Source: Rutidosis leptorrhynchoides (lineage: Eukaryota; Streptophyta; Magnoliopsida; Asterales; Asteraceae). Taken from it: 64,000 bases of DNA. Location of the stretch: contig NC_092341.1 in the NCBI RefSeq assembly GCF_046630445.1, forward strand, positions 261,443,001 through 261,507,000, written 5' to 3'. A model generated the notes under the pieces. The model was given only the letters and a program-made list of their open reading frames with translations. It did not search any database and was not told the DNA's origin. How positions within the stretch are numbered: position 1 is the first letter of the stretch; every line of letters begins with the position of its first letter. This document shows, piece by piece, positions 34,466 to 46,325 of this stretch. The translations under genes were made by a program, and so were the position numbers.

Positions 34466-35854
34466 CTAAATCTGATCTTCACACTCCCAAGTGAACTCAG
34501 GACCGCGTCTGGCATTCCATCTAACTCGGACGATAGGAATTCTACTCTGCTTGAGAGTCTTAACCTCTCGATCCATAATCTCAACAGGTTCCTTAATAAA
34601 ATGGAGTTGTTTTTCAACATGAAGTTCATCTAGAGGAATGATCCCATCGGCCTCGGCCAAACACTTTTTTAAATTAGATACATTAAAAACATCATGAACA
34701 GCACTGAGTTCTTGTGGCAATTTCAAACGGTAAGCTATGGGTCCAACTCTCTCGATAATCTCAAATGGTCCAACAAAACGAGGATTCAACTTTCCCCTTT
34801 TACCAAATCGTACCACACCTTTCCAAGGTGACACCTTCAACATAACACAGTCACCAACTTGAAATTCTATATCCTTCCTTCTCTTATCAGCATAACTCTT
34901 TTGCCGACTTCTGGCTGTTCTCAATCTTTCTTTAATCTGTACGATCTTCTCGGTAGTCTCATGAATAATCTCTGGGCTTGTGAGTTGAGCATTCCCAACC
35001 TCATTCCAATAGATGGGAGACCTACACTTTCTACCATACAGAGCTTCAAATGGTGCGGCTTTAATACTTGCATGATAGCTTTTATTATAAGAAAATTCAG
35101 CTAACGGCAAATATCTACCCCACCCATTACCAAAATCAATAACACACGCTCGCAACATGTCTTCTAACGTTTGAATGGTCCTTTCACTCTGACCATCCGT
35201 CTGTGGATGATAAGCGGTGCTCATATCCAACTTAGTTCCCAAAGCTTCCTGTAAGGATTGCCAAAACCTCGATATGAATCGACTGTCTCGGTCTGAAATA
35301 ATAGATACAGGAATACCATGTCTAGAAACAATCTCCTTCAAATACAAACGAGTAAGCTTCTCCATCGAATCTGTTTCCTTAATTGGCAAGAAATGAGCTG
35401 ACTTTGTGAGTCGATCAACAATCACCCAAATGGTATCATAACCACCCACAACTCTCGGTAACTTCGTAATAAAATTCATCGTAATACCTTCCCACTTCCA
35501 CTCGGGAATCTCAGGTTGTACCAGAAGTCCAGATGGTTTCTGATGTTCAGCTTTAACTTTAGCACAGGTCAAACACTTAGCCACATACGTAGCCACATCA
35601 GCTTTCAAATTAGGCTACCAATACAGCTCCTTAAGATCATGATACATCTTACTTGAACCAGGATGAATAGAGTACCTAGACTTATGAGCTTCATCTAACA
35701 CCAGTTGTCGCAAATCACCAAATTTCGGAACCCAAAGGTGTCTCGCAAAATATCTAGTACAATCTGCTCGTACCTCAAACTTCTTAGCCATGCCTCTGAC
35801 TTTCTCTTTCACAAAATTCTCCTCCTTCAAGGCTTCTTGTTGTGCCTCAAGAAT
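34466..35854 (-). pseudogene. pol: Chromovirus A integrase with chromodomain-like tail
   Basis: Two open stretches (35615-35830 and 34466-35608) joined across a TAG at about 35612 (KELYW stop PNLK, likely a former TGG). HHCC finger (HKSRYSIHPGS...CLTCAK), then the core. The first catalytic aspartate is N (35474-35476, GITMNFITK), the second (IISDRDSRF) and the glutamate (DGQSERTIQ) are kept. The C-terminus has the GPF module ([15 protein letters not shown]) and the [11 protein letters not shown]...[16 protein letters not shown] segment, which matches the degenerate chromodomain of Tekay-type elements. It ends early by frameshift near 34466. Confidence 0.9.
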
Positions 35855-37965
35855 CTACCTTGCGAGGTTTGTTCGAATGGTCATATTCAAAGCTCTAAAC
35901 CTGCGATGTTCAGCCCTCTCTTTATGACTTAACGCATCGGCCACAACATTGGCCTTTCCTGGATGATATAAAAGTTCACAATCATAATCGTTCAACGTCT
36001 CAACCCACCGATGATGTCTCATATTTAGCTGTTTTTGATCAAGAATATGTTGAAGACTTTTGTGGTCAGTGTACACTGTACTTTTGACCCCATAAAGATA
36101 ATGTCTCCAAATCTTAAGTGCAAACACAACAGCTCCCAACTCTAAATCATGGGTTGTATAATTCTGTTCGTGAATCTTCAACTGACGTGACGCGTACGCA
36201 ATAACTTTCTTTCGCTGCATCAAAACACAACCAAAGCCCTGACGCGAGGCATCAAAATAGACGACAAAATCGTCATTACCCTCAGGCAGTGACAATATCG
36301 GAGCAGTAGTCAACTTCTTCTTCAGAGTTTGAAAAGCAGTCTCTTGTTCATCCTTCCACTCATACTTCTTCCCCTTGTGCGTTAAAGCAGTCAGAGGTTT
36401 CGCTATACGAGAGAAATCTTGAATGAACCTTCTATAGTAACCTGCCAACCCTAGAAACTGACGAATCTGAGTAGGATTCTTCAGAATTTCCCACTTCTCA
36501 ATTGCCTCAATCTTGGCAGGATCAACTTGTATTCCCGTTTACTAACAACATGTCCAAGGAATTGAACTTCTCTTCACCATAAAGCACACTTAGAGAACTT
36601 AGCATACAACTCTTTTTTCCTTAACAGATCAAGCACCAACTTCAAATATTCTTCATGCTCTTCATCACTCTTGGAATAAATAAGGATGTTGTCGATGAAA
36701 ATAATAACGAATTTTTCTAGATAGGGTCTATACACACGGTTCATGAGGTCCATGAACACGGCAGGTGCGTTTTTCAATCCAAACGGCATAACAAGAAATT
36801 CGTAGTGACCATAATAGGTGCGAAAAGCGATTTTCTAAATATCAGATTCTTTAACCCGCAATTGATGATAACCGGAATGAAGATCGATCTTAGAATAAAT
36901 AGACGAACCTTGAAGCTGATCGAACAGATCATCAGTTCTAGGAAGAGGATAACAGTTTTTAACTGTAAGCTTGTTCAATTCACGATAATCAATACACAAA
37001 CGAAACGAACCATCTTTCTTTTTAACAAACCGAACAGGAGCTCCCCAAGGGGACAAACTGTGACGAATAAAATCCTTGCCTAACAACTCACAGAGTTGAC
37101 TCGACAATTCTTGAAGTTCGGAAGGCGCAAGTCGGTAAGGAGCACATGCTACAGGAGCAGCACCGGGAACAAGATCGATTTGAAATTCTACCGCGCGTTG
37201 CGGCGAAAGGCCAGGTAAATCCTCGGGAAATACCTCGGGAAAGTCTCTAACAATATGAACATCACCGATGCTCTTCTCTTCTCTATCAGAATCAACAACA
37301 TGGGCTAGAATAGCATGACAGCCTTTGCGAAGATGTTTATGAACTTTCAAATAGCTAATAAGGTTTAACTGTCTGCATTTCTTATCCCCAAAAATCATCA
37401 GCGGCTCTCCAACCACATTAGTAATACGAACAGCTTTCTCATAACACATGATTTCAGCACGATTCGCAGAAAACCAATCCATACCAATAATAACGTCAAA
37501 ACTGCCTAGGTCAATAGGTATTAAATCTACCTCAAAATCTCTACCAGCCAGATTAATGTTACATTTACGATTCACAGTCTTAGCAGTAAGCACTTTACCA
37601 TTAGCTACCTCGACAACACAAGTTCTATCTAAAGGAGTTAACGGTCTTTTGATTTTTGGACTAAATTTACTCGACACAAAACTCAAATCAGCCCCTGAAT
37701 CAAATAGTACATAAACTGATAAATCGTTGACCGAGAATGTACCCGTAACAAGTTTTGGATCTTCCTCAGCATCCCTGGCATTAATGTTGAACACCCTTCC
37801 ACGTACGTTCTCAGTAGTCTTCTTGTTAGAATGCCCCGGCTTACCACATTCATAACAAACTTTATGACCTCCACCATTTCTCAGCTTCCCATTACCATTA
37901 CCTCTATTGTTACCAGCATTATTACCACCACTTGCAGTAGGAGTAGCAGTACCCGGCATAACCAC
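35855..37965 (-). pseudogene. pol: Chromovirus A protease, reverse transcriptase and RNase H, broken
   Basis: A 376-residue frame (36835-37965) gives the RVP_2 protease ([12 protein letters not shown]) and the first half of RT ([23 protein letters not shown]). Stops near 36835 (TAG) and 36574 (TGA) and a frameshift near 36530 follow. The RT catalytic box reads FIDN (36688-36693) instead of FIDD, so the second catalytic aspartate is lost. RNase H (35855-36448) is clean: [38 protein letters not shown] at 35855 ends it before integrase. Confidence 0.92.
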
Positions 37966-38828
37966 CGTACAATCTTTAGCAATGTGTCCCTGCTTGGAAC
38001 ACCTTTTACAAGTAACCGTACAATAACCATCATGAGCGTTATAACATCGCTATCAAACACGCAGATTACGGTTGTTAGACCAGAAGTATCTTGTTTCTTC
38101 TGCTGACTTTGGTTCTGGTTGCGGTTGTTATCCCACTTGCTTTTCCCATTATCAGCCTTTTTAACAACTTCCTCACTGGCATCAGTCACGGCTTTCTTAC
38201 TTCTCCTCAAAATCTTATCATTAAGCTTATGTGCCATGGACACGGTAGCTTCAATAGTCTGGGGCTCACTGGACTCAACCTCATGCTCAATCTGCTCAGA
38301 TAACCCATCAATATAAGCTTCAATCTTACGGTCCTCATCAGCATAAGCATTTGGACACAACAACGTCAATTCAAAGAACCTTTGCTCATATGCATCTAAA
38401 TCGGTGCCCTTCATCTTTAAATTCTTAAGCTCAGTCTCTAGCTTCTTAAGTTCACCCCTGGGACGATAACGGGTGATCATTCTCTCTTTAAAATCATTCC
38501 AAGAAAAACCATAAGCAGCATCATTACCCAAACTGTCTTTGAGAGTGCAGCTGGCGAAACTAACCTTGTCCTCATCTCGGACTTTGTTAACCCGAAAAAT
38601 AGACTCAATCTTCTCAAACCAACGAGTAAGTCCAATAGGTCCTTCGGTGCCACTAAATTCTTGCGGACGACTTACCATAAAAGCCTTGTGGGAGCATCCC
38701 ACCTGATTATTGGCATTGACATTAGCATTAGCTGCCATAGCAGCTGCAATCCCTTCAGAAATTAGGCGTTGCATACGAACTTCGTTGGACTCACGGGGAG
38801 GCATGATCTTCAAAACAAAATAACACAA
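37881..38828 (-). pseudogene. gag: Chromovirus A gag, frameshifted at its C-terminus
   Basis: The likely start is MPPRESNEVRMQRL (the open frame begins eight codons earlier). Retrotrans_gag core: FSGTEGPIGLTRWFEKIESIF, then WNDFKERMITRYRPRGE and AYEQRFFELTLLCP. The frame is lost near 38050 in the zinc-knuckle region. The first knuckle is out of frame, and the second ([11 protein letters not shown], in the overlapping frame near 37855) lacks its last cysteine. The tail after the shift ([11 protein letters not shown]...) is not gag-like. Confidence 0.9.
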
Positions 38829-39233
38829 CCGTTAGTACTAAGAATAATACAAGTGTTATAAAGGAATAGATCGAACACGAAAAGATTAACCATTAAAATA
38901 ATAGTCAACGAACACTATGAGTAACAACATGGTAGTTATGATAGTTATAGACATAGCCACCACATGAATGCATACTTTATGATAGAAATCATACAACATA
39001 CATAGCACCTAACATACATGAACTATATTACGCATAATATAACATGCCAAGAGTCACAACACCAGAAAAATGTGATAGTGATAACCAGATGTTATAAAAG
39101 AAATAACCAACCATACATAAATGAAATATCCCATAACAAAATCCTCGGTAAAACTCCGTACATCACCCAAACATGAATGTATAAAAGGACAATAAGTCTA
39201 TGAAATAAAGTAATCACTCATAATATCATCATA
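38829..39233 (-). other. Chromovirus A region between upstream ORF and gag
   Basis: 405 bp, AT-rich, rich in ACATA words, with no reading frame of interest. It separates the upstream ORF from gag. Confidence 0.7.
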
Positions 39234-39722
39234 TCACATCTGCTTAGAGCGGGTGTGATAAGCTGGGCCGGTATGAGGCTCGTCAGGAGTCTCATACTTC
39301 CTCAAATTTCCTTTTACCTCCTCCAACTCCGTCTTCAGACCACGATTCACTCTCTCAAGAGCCTCGAACTTAGCGTCCACATCTCGGTTACGCTTCCGAG
39401 TCTCGAACTCAATCCCATGCTTGAAGCTAACGAACGTATCCATATCAGCTCTAATCTCATCCATCACCTCCGTATGCAGCAAGACACGCATACAGTCACT
39501 AAGAGCATCAATGCGAGTCTCGTTCATATACGCTCTAGTCATATGAGTGATGGTAGCCATGTAGTAGTTAACAGGGTCCCTCAGGAGAGGCTGTCGTGCA
39601 CGACGAGTGGCAGACGGGGAAACGGGAGCAGGAACGGAATTGTTGCTCGAAGCCGACATCTGCAAACAGTAAAACCACAAACCACATACAAAATAGAAAT
39701 AAATGCTTATGTTAATTCTCAT
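39234..39722 (-). CDS. Upstream ORF of chromovirus A, 162 aa (141 aa from the internal ATG)
   Basis: Sense ORF between the 5' LTR and gag, clearly richer in G+C than its flanks. From ATG 39659 the product is MSASSNNSVPAPV..., a Ser/Pro-rich N-terminus, a helical middle (LLRDPVNYYMATITHM, DCMRVLLHTEVMDEI) and a C-terminal heptad pattern (FEALERVNRGLKTELEEV, about residues 95-120 of the short form) suggesting a coiled coil. The outer 21 codons (MRINISIYFYF) are hydrophobic and AT-rich and may be fortuitous; TTTGCAG directly precedes the inner ATG, a possible splice acceptor. I do not recognise the family. An opposite-strand frame over the same bases (39255-39731) looks like a shadow. Confidence 0.55.
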   Translation of the reverse strand: MRINISIYFYFVCGLWFYCLQMSASSNNSVPAPVSPSATRRARQPLLRDPVNYYMATITHMTRAYMNETRIDALSDCMRVLLHTEVMDEIRADMDTFVSFKHGIEFETRKRNRDVDAKFEALERVNRGLKTELEEVKGNLRKYETPDEPHTGPAYHTRSKQM

Positions 39723-39913
39723 ACGAAATGAAATGCATAATAATGCTATATCAAGAAGGGTCGGGCTGTAGACTAGACTCTAATGCACCCTAAAAACTAC
39801 GGGTTGACCACATTATGATCGCCTAGTTCCCTACATACCACGGGTTGACCACATTATAACCGCCTACTTCCCCACAAGATTTAAAATGTAAGAAAACATA
39901 AAACATAATTCCA
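39723..39913 (-). other. Chromovirus A leader / inner LTR boundary, unresolved
   Basis: Contains a 41-bp direct repeat in two copies (starting at 39799 and 39840: ACGGGTTGACCACATTAT). The left LTR lost this part to the S2 insertion, so I cannot tell where the LTR ends. No good initiator-Met PBS is seen; TTGATATAGC near 39753 is too weak. Confidence 0.5.
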
Positions 39914-42752
39914 TTATCTATGAGCCACCTGGTAACCACTTAACCATTTACTTACCATTGCTAAACACAATATATATACACAGAACAAGTGTATCTTCAA
40001 ATAAATACGAAGTACTAATACATTCCGATTATAAATTGCTAGCGCGACTAGCTCGAAATGGGGCTGTCAAGCCCGATAGATTTATCCATAGGATTCGCGT
40101 TCACCAGTAGAAACCAGTGATTATAGTTACCATGCTAGGGAATATTTTCGTTCAACTCATAATGAATAATTTAAATTTAATTGGCACTTGTGTCTAAACG
40201 TAAAACAAAATGCATGTAATCACATCCCAAAAATACTTTAAATAGTATGAAAAGCGGGACTATAACTCACCTTAAAGCAAATGAAGTACCCACATAAAAA
40301 GCGAACAGCAAACGAAGTAAAGTGATCAAGTATGATCACAACGCCGACATATAAATAAAGTAGGTAGATATAAATAACAAACTTAGGTCAAGTCTTAGTA
40401 TGATAGCTATAATACTTATTGCAAGTAAACATAGAACAACACTCATCATGCTTCGCTTTGATCAGAACAGCGTAAGGACACGTACTTTCTATTTTTAGAA
40501 AGTTTCTATTTTTAGCAGGTTTCCATTTTTGGAAAGTTTCTACTTTAGGAAAGTTTCTATTTTTGAAAAGTTTCTATTTTTGGAAAGTTTCTATTTTAGA
40601 AAAGTTTCTATTTTAGGAAAGTTTTCATATGTAGAAAGTTGTTATTTTTGGAAAGTTTATAAGTTAGGAAAGTTTCCTTAATTAAAAAGTCAAAAAAAGT
40701 CAACTGAAAGTCAAAGTCAACCGAAAGTCAACTCAAAAGTCAACCTTGGTCAAACATAGTCAACATTAAATTTTAAAGTATAAGTTATAATAATAATATA
40801 AGTTATAATGTTATTTAAAGTCATATATCTATAATTATGTCATAACATAAGTCTAATTAAATTAATTTGAATTAATAAAGTTAACATAAGTTTAAATGAT
40901 ATAATTAATATAACATAAGTATTTAATTAAATAATTAAATATTAATCATAATATAAGTATTATTAATCAATAATAAATTTTAATCATATCATAAGTATTA
41001 TTAATTAATAATGAATTATTAATCACATCATAATTATTTAATTATAATTATTAAATCATAAGTATTTAATATTATAATTAAATAATAACTAAGCCTTATA
41101 ATAATTAAATAATTAATTAATCTTTATTATAAGTCTTATTAAAATAATCTCATAATATAAGTTTAGTACTTATCATAAGTATTTTTCATTAATAATAAAA
41201 GCATTATTAATCATAAGTTTAATTAAATGTTTAATTAATCATAATGTAATTAATAAATGATATAATAATTATGTATATCATAAGTCTTAAATTAAAATAA
41301 TTACTTTTTATATCATAAGTAATTGATTAACATTGAAAATCATCATTTATAACATAAGTTCCATTTTATAACCATAAGTTTTAATTAAAAGTTTATCGAG
41401 TCGTAACTTGAGTCCCGGGTATCGGTTTTCGGCGAGTCTTATATATATATCTTCACCTAACCAAATCACCCGACACATTAGTACACTCATGAACACCCCA
41501 AGAACAGCCACCAAGTTGTAACCAACAGCCACCATTCAACTTGGAGCTTTAATCCGTTTAAAAACATGTTTTAGCCATAACGGGTAATCCGTGGCTCAGA
41601 TTTCGATGACCCGAACATGAATGTTCATCCAATCACCAATCCTAACACACTAGTACACCCTAGAGACTCCAAAAATGGTCACAAAGTCGGACCAAAACTG
41701 AACACATTCGTTTTTATAATTTGATTTCATGAAAACACCATTTTAATCATATCTTAAGTTCCGGGAATCAAAATAACATGAATCCGGAGTCTAAAATAAA
41801 TGTCTTGATGAGAGGAACACATCTAGAAACTTTAATTTTACAAAAATATCAGTTTAATTTACAGAAAAGATCAAATACACCGCTGTCCAAAATCAATCAA
41901 ACCGAAATCATGAATTAACGAGTGATTATATGCATACAATCAACAATCCAACATCATACAAGCATTATACTATCATAATAACATATAAAAACAGAAAAAC
42001 TAAAGAAAAATCAAAAATTTAGGGTTAGGGTTTATACCCTAATCAACAATCAAAGAGTATGAACGCGTAGAGATCGTTGTGTAGAATCCGATTATGTAAA
42101 CAATTTGATGATCCAAGTATTATTTTTGATGAAGATGATGATGATTATGGTGGTGTTGGGTGACGGCTACAAGAGAGGGAGAGGGAGAGATGAGAGAAAA
42201 ATAATAAGGCTAGGTTTTGTGATAAAATGTAAAATGAAAAGTGAAATCCCAAAAATGAAAACAAGGAGGCTATACCCCCTCCCCTTTGATTAATTCGGCC
42301 GATGGTTTGGTATTGGGGTGGGCCCCATGGCCCAATTTTGTTAATTGTCTAAATCCTTGTGGCCCGAATGCCCGAACGAAGCCTAAAATGCAAAAACGCT
42401 ACTACTCGAATAATAATTCGGAGAGATAACAAATACGCGACGAATAAAATATATAAACACTATATATAATCATATGACATTAAAATATCATATTTAAAAT
42501 AATTTGGATTTAAAAATCTCAAAAGTCTGACCGTTGGTTTGAAAACTGAAAAGATTCGCCGGATAAAAATCCACGATTCGTATAAACGTACAAATTTGAA
42601 ATATGAATACAAATATTCACATAACACATAATAATTAATATATTATTACTAAAATAATAATATAGGTCATGGAAATGACGTGGTACGAATAACAATTAAC
42701 GGTCGTTAAATAATAAACGGTAAAAGATAACGGAAAAAGTAGGGTCGTGACA
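39914..42752 (-). repeat. Chromovirus A right LTR (5' LTR), minimum extent
   Basis: Homologous to 31539-34377, outer end GGGTCGTGACA. Carries the palindromic repeat array (40485-40680), the W-box cluster (40690-40765), the CATAAGT array (40770-41380) and TTTAGGGTTAGGG (42015). It may extend left into 39723-39913. Confidence 0.9.
40485..40765 (-). promoter_or_regulatory. TTTCTATTTT palindrome array plus W-box cluster in chromovirus A 5' LTR
   Basis: About eleven TTTCTATTTTTGGAAA-like units are followed directly by about eight GTCAA(A/C) words (TTGAC on the sense strand). They lie in the 5' LTR, on the downstream side of the CATAAGT array in transcript sense. They fit an inducible enhancer, but no function is shown by sequence alone. 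Confidence 0.65.
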
Positions 42753-45177
42753 CTATGGATTCATATCTAAGATTCGCGTTCACCGGTTCATAAACCAATG
42801 ACTAAACGTTACCGAGCTAAGGGCAAAATTTGTGCCGTTATATCTCCCACATATATATAAAGTTAAAGTACTCGTGTCTAGTATGTAAAACATAAAAAGC
42901 GCATGTATTCTCAGTTTCAAAAATAGTTAAAGTAAAAAGGGAGCTATAACTCATAGTGAATGTGCGGTAAAATCGATACGAAAGTGTAGGCGAGTAGTAA
43001 GTTGGTCCAAAAGGTCCTCAACCTAAGTCAAAGGTTATTAAGTCAGTAAATCGTCCCATAAAGTTTAAAAGTATGTAGGTTAAGTCTTAAGTATCATCAT
43101 TATCATCATACGTAAAAGATAAAGTAAGTTTTCAACAAGAATGGAGGTCAAAACGAAAGGCTGAATTCGGACAGCCGCTGTGACCTCTATACGAACTGAA
43201 ATGATGCACGGCCACAAGGCTCCGTTTGTGAGTCCTATTACCTCTGTCCAAAGATCAGATCCTAACTCGATGTCGTTTGACCGTGGCGACGGTTCAAGCG
43301 CGAGTAGGTCAGAAATTTTCAGCACGTCGTTACGAAGGCGTAGTGAACTTCGGAGAACTATAAATCCTAAACCGTATATCGGATTTAGGCGAGTCTTAAA
43401 CGAAAAGTCATCTACTCGAACTGAAATATCTGGAAATCAACTTTCCAGAAGCCCCAGGAGTCTGTTCAGACCCTGAAAAACAGAAACAAGTGCTCCAGTG
43501 GGTTTCTTGGTGTTTGATGCTCATCACGATTCTCATCCTTGATGCTTATAAGCCTCAAGTTTACAACTCTTGATGTTTTAGCATCACTTTGACCAAGTTT
43601 TAACCATCAACACACAATGTCAAGACTAAAAAAAGAAATACAACTCATTTAAGAGTTTGAGCAAGATGATGAACCAAAGTTACATCAAGTTCTTAGTTTC
43701 GACACAAGTACAAGTTCTATTAAGCTATAAACTTTGATTCAAACTAAACAAGCAAGACATTAAGTTATAGAACTTAGATCTTAGCTAAATATTGAAGACC
43801 TTAGACTAGAAAGTCTAGATCTTATGTTTTAGGTGAAACCGTAAGTTATAGAACTTAGACTTTCAACTTTTACAAAACCTTAAGTTATAAAACTTAGATT
43901 CTTACAAAGTAAATTGAATGTAAGCTTATGAGCTTTTGTTTAAACAAGTTAGATGAACTTAAGTTACATAACTTAGATCAAACATAATAATGAAACCCTG
44001 AGCTAGGAAGCTTGGATTTCTTAACAACACTTATGAGACTTCAAGCTAGTAAGCTTGTATCTTTGTTTAATGAAAACACAAGTTACAAATTTAAAGTGCA
44101 ACAAATTAAAGAAGATCATAAGTTGATAAACTTGATCTTTTAACAACTTCTTTTGTAGAAATCTCAAGCTAGAAAGCTTGGATTTCTAATGTTCTTGAAG
44201 ATCTTTAAAACAAAAAGTTAGATCTACAAGTTACATGAAGATCATAAACATATGTTTTGATCTTTTAACATAAATAATGAGATCTTAAGCTATAAAACTT
44301 AGATCTAACAAAGTAATGAAGATTCAAAGCTAAAAAGCTTGAATCCTTCATGTTCTTGAAGATTTTCAATCAAAGTTTGAATCTACAAGATTTATGAAGA
44401 TTCAAGTTACAAAACTTGAATTTTTGATGATGATGATGATGATTTACGAATTAAGGAGAGAAAAGAAAGAAAAAGAAGCCAAGAACTTACAAGTTCTTCA
44501 AAGTTTTAGTGTGAGAAAACTTGAGAGAAAACTTAGAGAAATGTGTGTGTGTTTTGAGACAAATGAAATGGAGTGTGTGTATTTAACAAAGAAAGAAAAG
44601 AAAAAAATATATAAGAGTGGTGATGGGAGGTGGTGGTTGACGGTTTGGATGGGGTGGGGGGACCATTTTGGCCTTGCATGGGTGGTGGTACAAAGGTGAT
44701 ACTAGTATGTTGGGTGGCATGGTGTATGAAGTTAAAAGATGTAAGTATAGTACATAAGCATGCATGAGAAATTTTGTCTTAATACTTACATGGGTTAGTC
44801 TTTGATTAAATGGGCTAACTAATCCATTAATTAGTCCACTAACTAGTCCATTAACTTGAGTAGGGTGGGACTTTAATAAGCTAAGTCCAATAAGGTGTTA
44901 AGTCCATTAAGACTAACTAGTGTGCATTAATAAAACACTAAGCGTAATTAAGGAAGCAACAAGCCAAGTAATTGTCATTAATAAATAACAATTATGATTA
45001 AGTAGTCATAACACTCCAATTATGACAAAAGTTTAATGTGTAGCAAGTACGTATCTCGTTCTAAACGACAAGTGACACTAACAGTCATAAAAGCATTCGA
45101 GGATCAAGTTAAGTAATTAAATACTTAATAACACGTTTTAAGATATTAACGTGTTAAATGGTATTATCATTCAGGCT
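42753..45177 (-). repeat. Fragment X: old gypsy-type LTR remnant
   Basis: Follows chromovirus A directly. It begins with text like that inside chromovirus LTRs (GATTCGCGTTCACCGGT... compare 31717) and later has GATGATGATGATG then GAGAGAAAAGAAAG (44425-44470) in the same order as the chromovirus A LTR, so it is probably a minus-oriented LTR of a related family. It has no coding region: the frames at 43080-43476 and 44394-44699 have no support. It holds the hairpin array 43721-44420. Copia B is inserted at its right. Confidence 0.65.
43721..44420. repeat. Array of about a dozen compensating hairpins
   Basis: Inverted repeats with 4-base loops recur every 30-120 bp: TAAGTT-ATAG-AACTTA (43761), TAGACT-AGAA-AGTCTA (43802), TAAGTT-ATAG-AACTTA (43842), TAAGTT-ATAA-AACTTA (43881), AAGCT-TATG-AGCTT (43922), TAAGTT-ACAT-AACTTA (43960), CAAGCT-AGTA-AGCTTG (44042), AAGTT-GATA-AACTT (44120), CAAGCT-AGAA-AGCTTG (44165), AAGCT-AAAA-AGCTT (44327) and TTCAAGTT-ACAA-AACTTGAA (44401). 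Several stems extend outward, for example AGAAATC at 44157 with ATTTCT at 44182. Arm changes are matched on both sides. Confidence 0.85.
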
Positions 45178-45772
45178 TGCTGGAACATATTTATATTTTT
45201 TCTTATTTGTGGTGTGTTCTAGAATGTTTGCGGGAATTGTTTGTTGCTGTGATGATCAAAGGATTTGTTGCAGTTGCAGATAAAGTTCCAATCAATTATA
45301 AGAGTACCAGTCAAGTATAAGAGATTTAATTTATTAAGTGTGCAAGTTCTACAAAATTGAAGATAATGCTTTTAATTTATTCAAGAATATCTGGGTTGTT
45401 TTCTTACAAGCCCAGGAAGCCCAAGTTGCTATTATACAAGAGTCCTTTTAAGAAGCCCAGGTCAAAGCCTAGGTTGTCAAAGTGATGGGAGTATAAAAGC
45501 TATGTTATCTGCTCATTTGAGGATCGATCAAGTTACACACATTCATTCACTTTTCTCTCATATTAAGGTTTCTTAGTCGATTCATTGATCTGATGAATTG
45601 GCAATTGTTATTTTGTGATTCTGTTTTGTTCATTAGCCTTGTTAATTGTGGCTATAAGAGTTTAGAGAGATTTTGTTTTTGTTCAGTCTGAATTTCTAAT
45701 ATTTTGATTGAAGATCTGGTTGATTAATTAGTTTATAGATCTTGTGATTGAAGTTCTTTGTTAGTTTTATCA
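45178..45772 (+). repeat. Copia B 5' LTR
   Basis: The end TTATCA is fixed by the PBS that follows. The start TGCTGGAACATATT is my best choice (a TGTTGGAA-type start with one change); without the second LTR it cannot be confirmed. It contains a TATA box at 45492. Confidence 0.7.
45491..45500 (+). promoter_or_regulatory. TATA box of copia B LTR
   Basis: GTATAAAAGC, about 280 bp before the LTR end, the usual place in a copia LTR of this size. Confidence 0.65.
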
Positions 45773-45786
45773 TGGTATCAGATCTG
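45773..45786 (+). other. Primer binding site of copia B, initiator-Met type
   Basis: TGGTATCAGATCTG directly after LTR end TTATCA. Ten bases match TGGTATCAGAGC. Confidence 0.88.
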
Positions 45787-46325
45787 TAAGGTTCGATTGT
45801 GGTGATTGTCTTGATCTCTCTTTTCTCTGGTGTTCGAAGAAGTTTTTTAGGGTTTCATCATCTCTTTGTCTTATTGGTGATTTCTATGTTCTGTTTGGTT
45901 TCGATTGTGAATGTGTGGGTGATAAATTGCTAGATCTATCGGTGCTGATTGAAAACCCTAATTTTCTAGGGTTAGGGTTGGTGTTCGTCATTCTGGTTTT
46001 CTCATTCGTCTTCTGCTGCATCATCAATCATTCGTGATTGATTGGTTACATTTTAACTCTTCTTTTTATTATTTGCATATTATATCTGTTCTTATTAAAG
46101 ATTTACAACATTGTGCCCAACTCTTGATCCCAATTCTTTGAAATTGGTGAAAACCTGATCAAGCACAGTTTAAGTTGTAAATTTTAATTCATATCTGCTA
46201 TTTTGTGTGATTTCTTATTATCTGTTTTCTGTTGGTATTATTTGTCTTCTTGGCTGCTGTTTGTTTATTGCTTGCTATCTGTGTTACTTATCTGATCTTG
46301 TTTGCTATTTGATCTTCTTGTTATC
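45787..46325 (+). other. Copia B leader
   Basis: 540 bp, T-rich, without an ORF of note, between PBS and gag. Confidence 0.75.

Larger units (their letters stand above)
31539..42752 (-). mobile_element. Chromovirus A: Ty3/gypsy (Tekay-like) element, degenerate
   Basis: Minus-strand element: right LTR (5', at least 39914-42752), an upstream ORF (39234-39722), gag, pol with C-terminal chromodomain-like tail, PPT and left LTR (3', 31539-34377 plus a part lost beyond S2). The LTRs differ at roughly 5 percent of sites over the first 250 bp compared, so this is older than the elements nested in it. The TSD on the right would be CTATG (42753-42757). It lies in fragment X. Confidence 0.9.

Noticed and set aside
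39255..39731. A 158-codon plus-strand frame opposite the upstream ORF of chromovirus A.
   Set aside because: The minus frame is in sense with the element and has a coiled-coil pattern; the plus frame lacks both and is likely a shadow.
39745..39765. TTGATATAGC as a possible PBS of chromovirus A.
   Set aside because: Too few matches to the initiator-Met PBS, and the inner LTR end cannot be fixed.
44394..44699. A 101-codon Lys/Glu-rich plus-strand frame in fragment X.
   Set aside because: Purine-rich LTR sequence of the kind also seen near 33800 and 42170; no domain or conserved counterpart.
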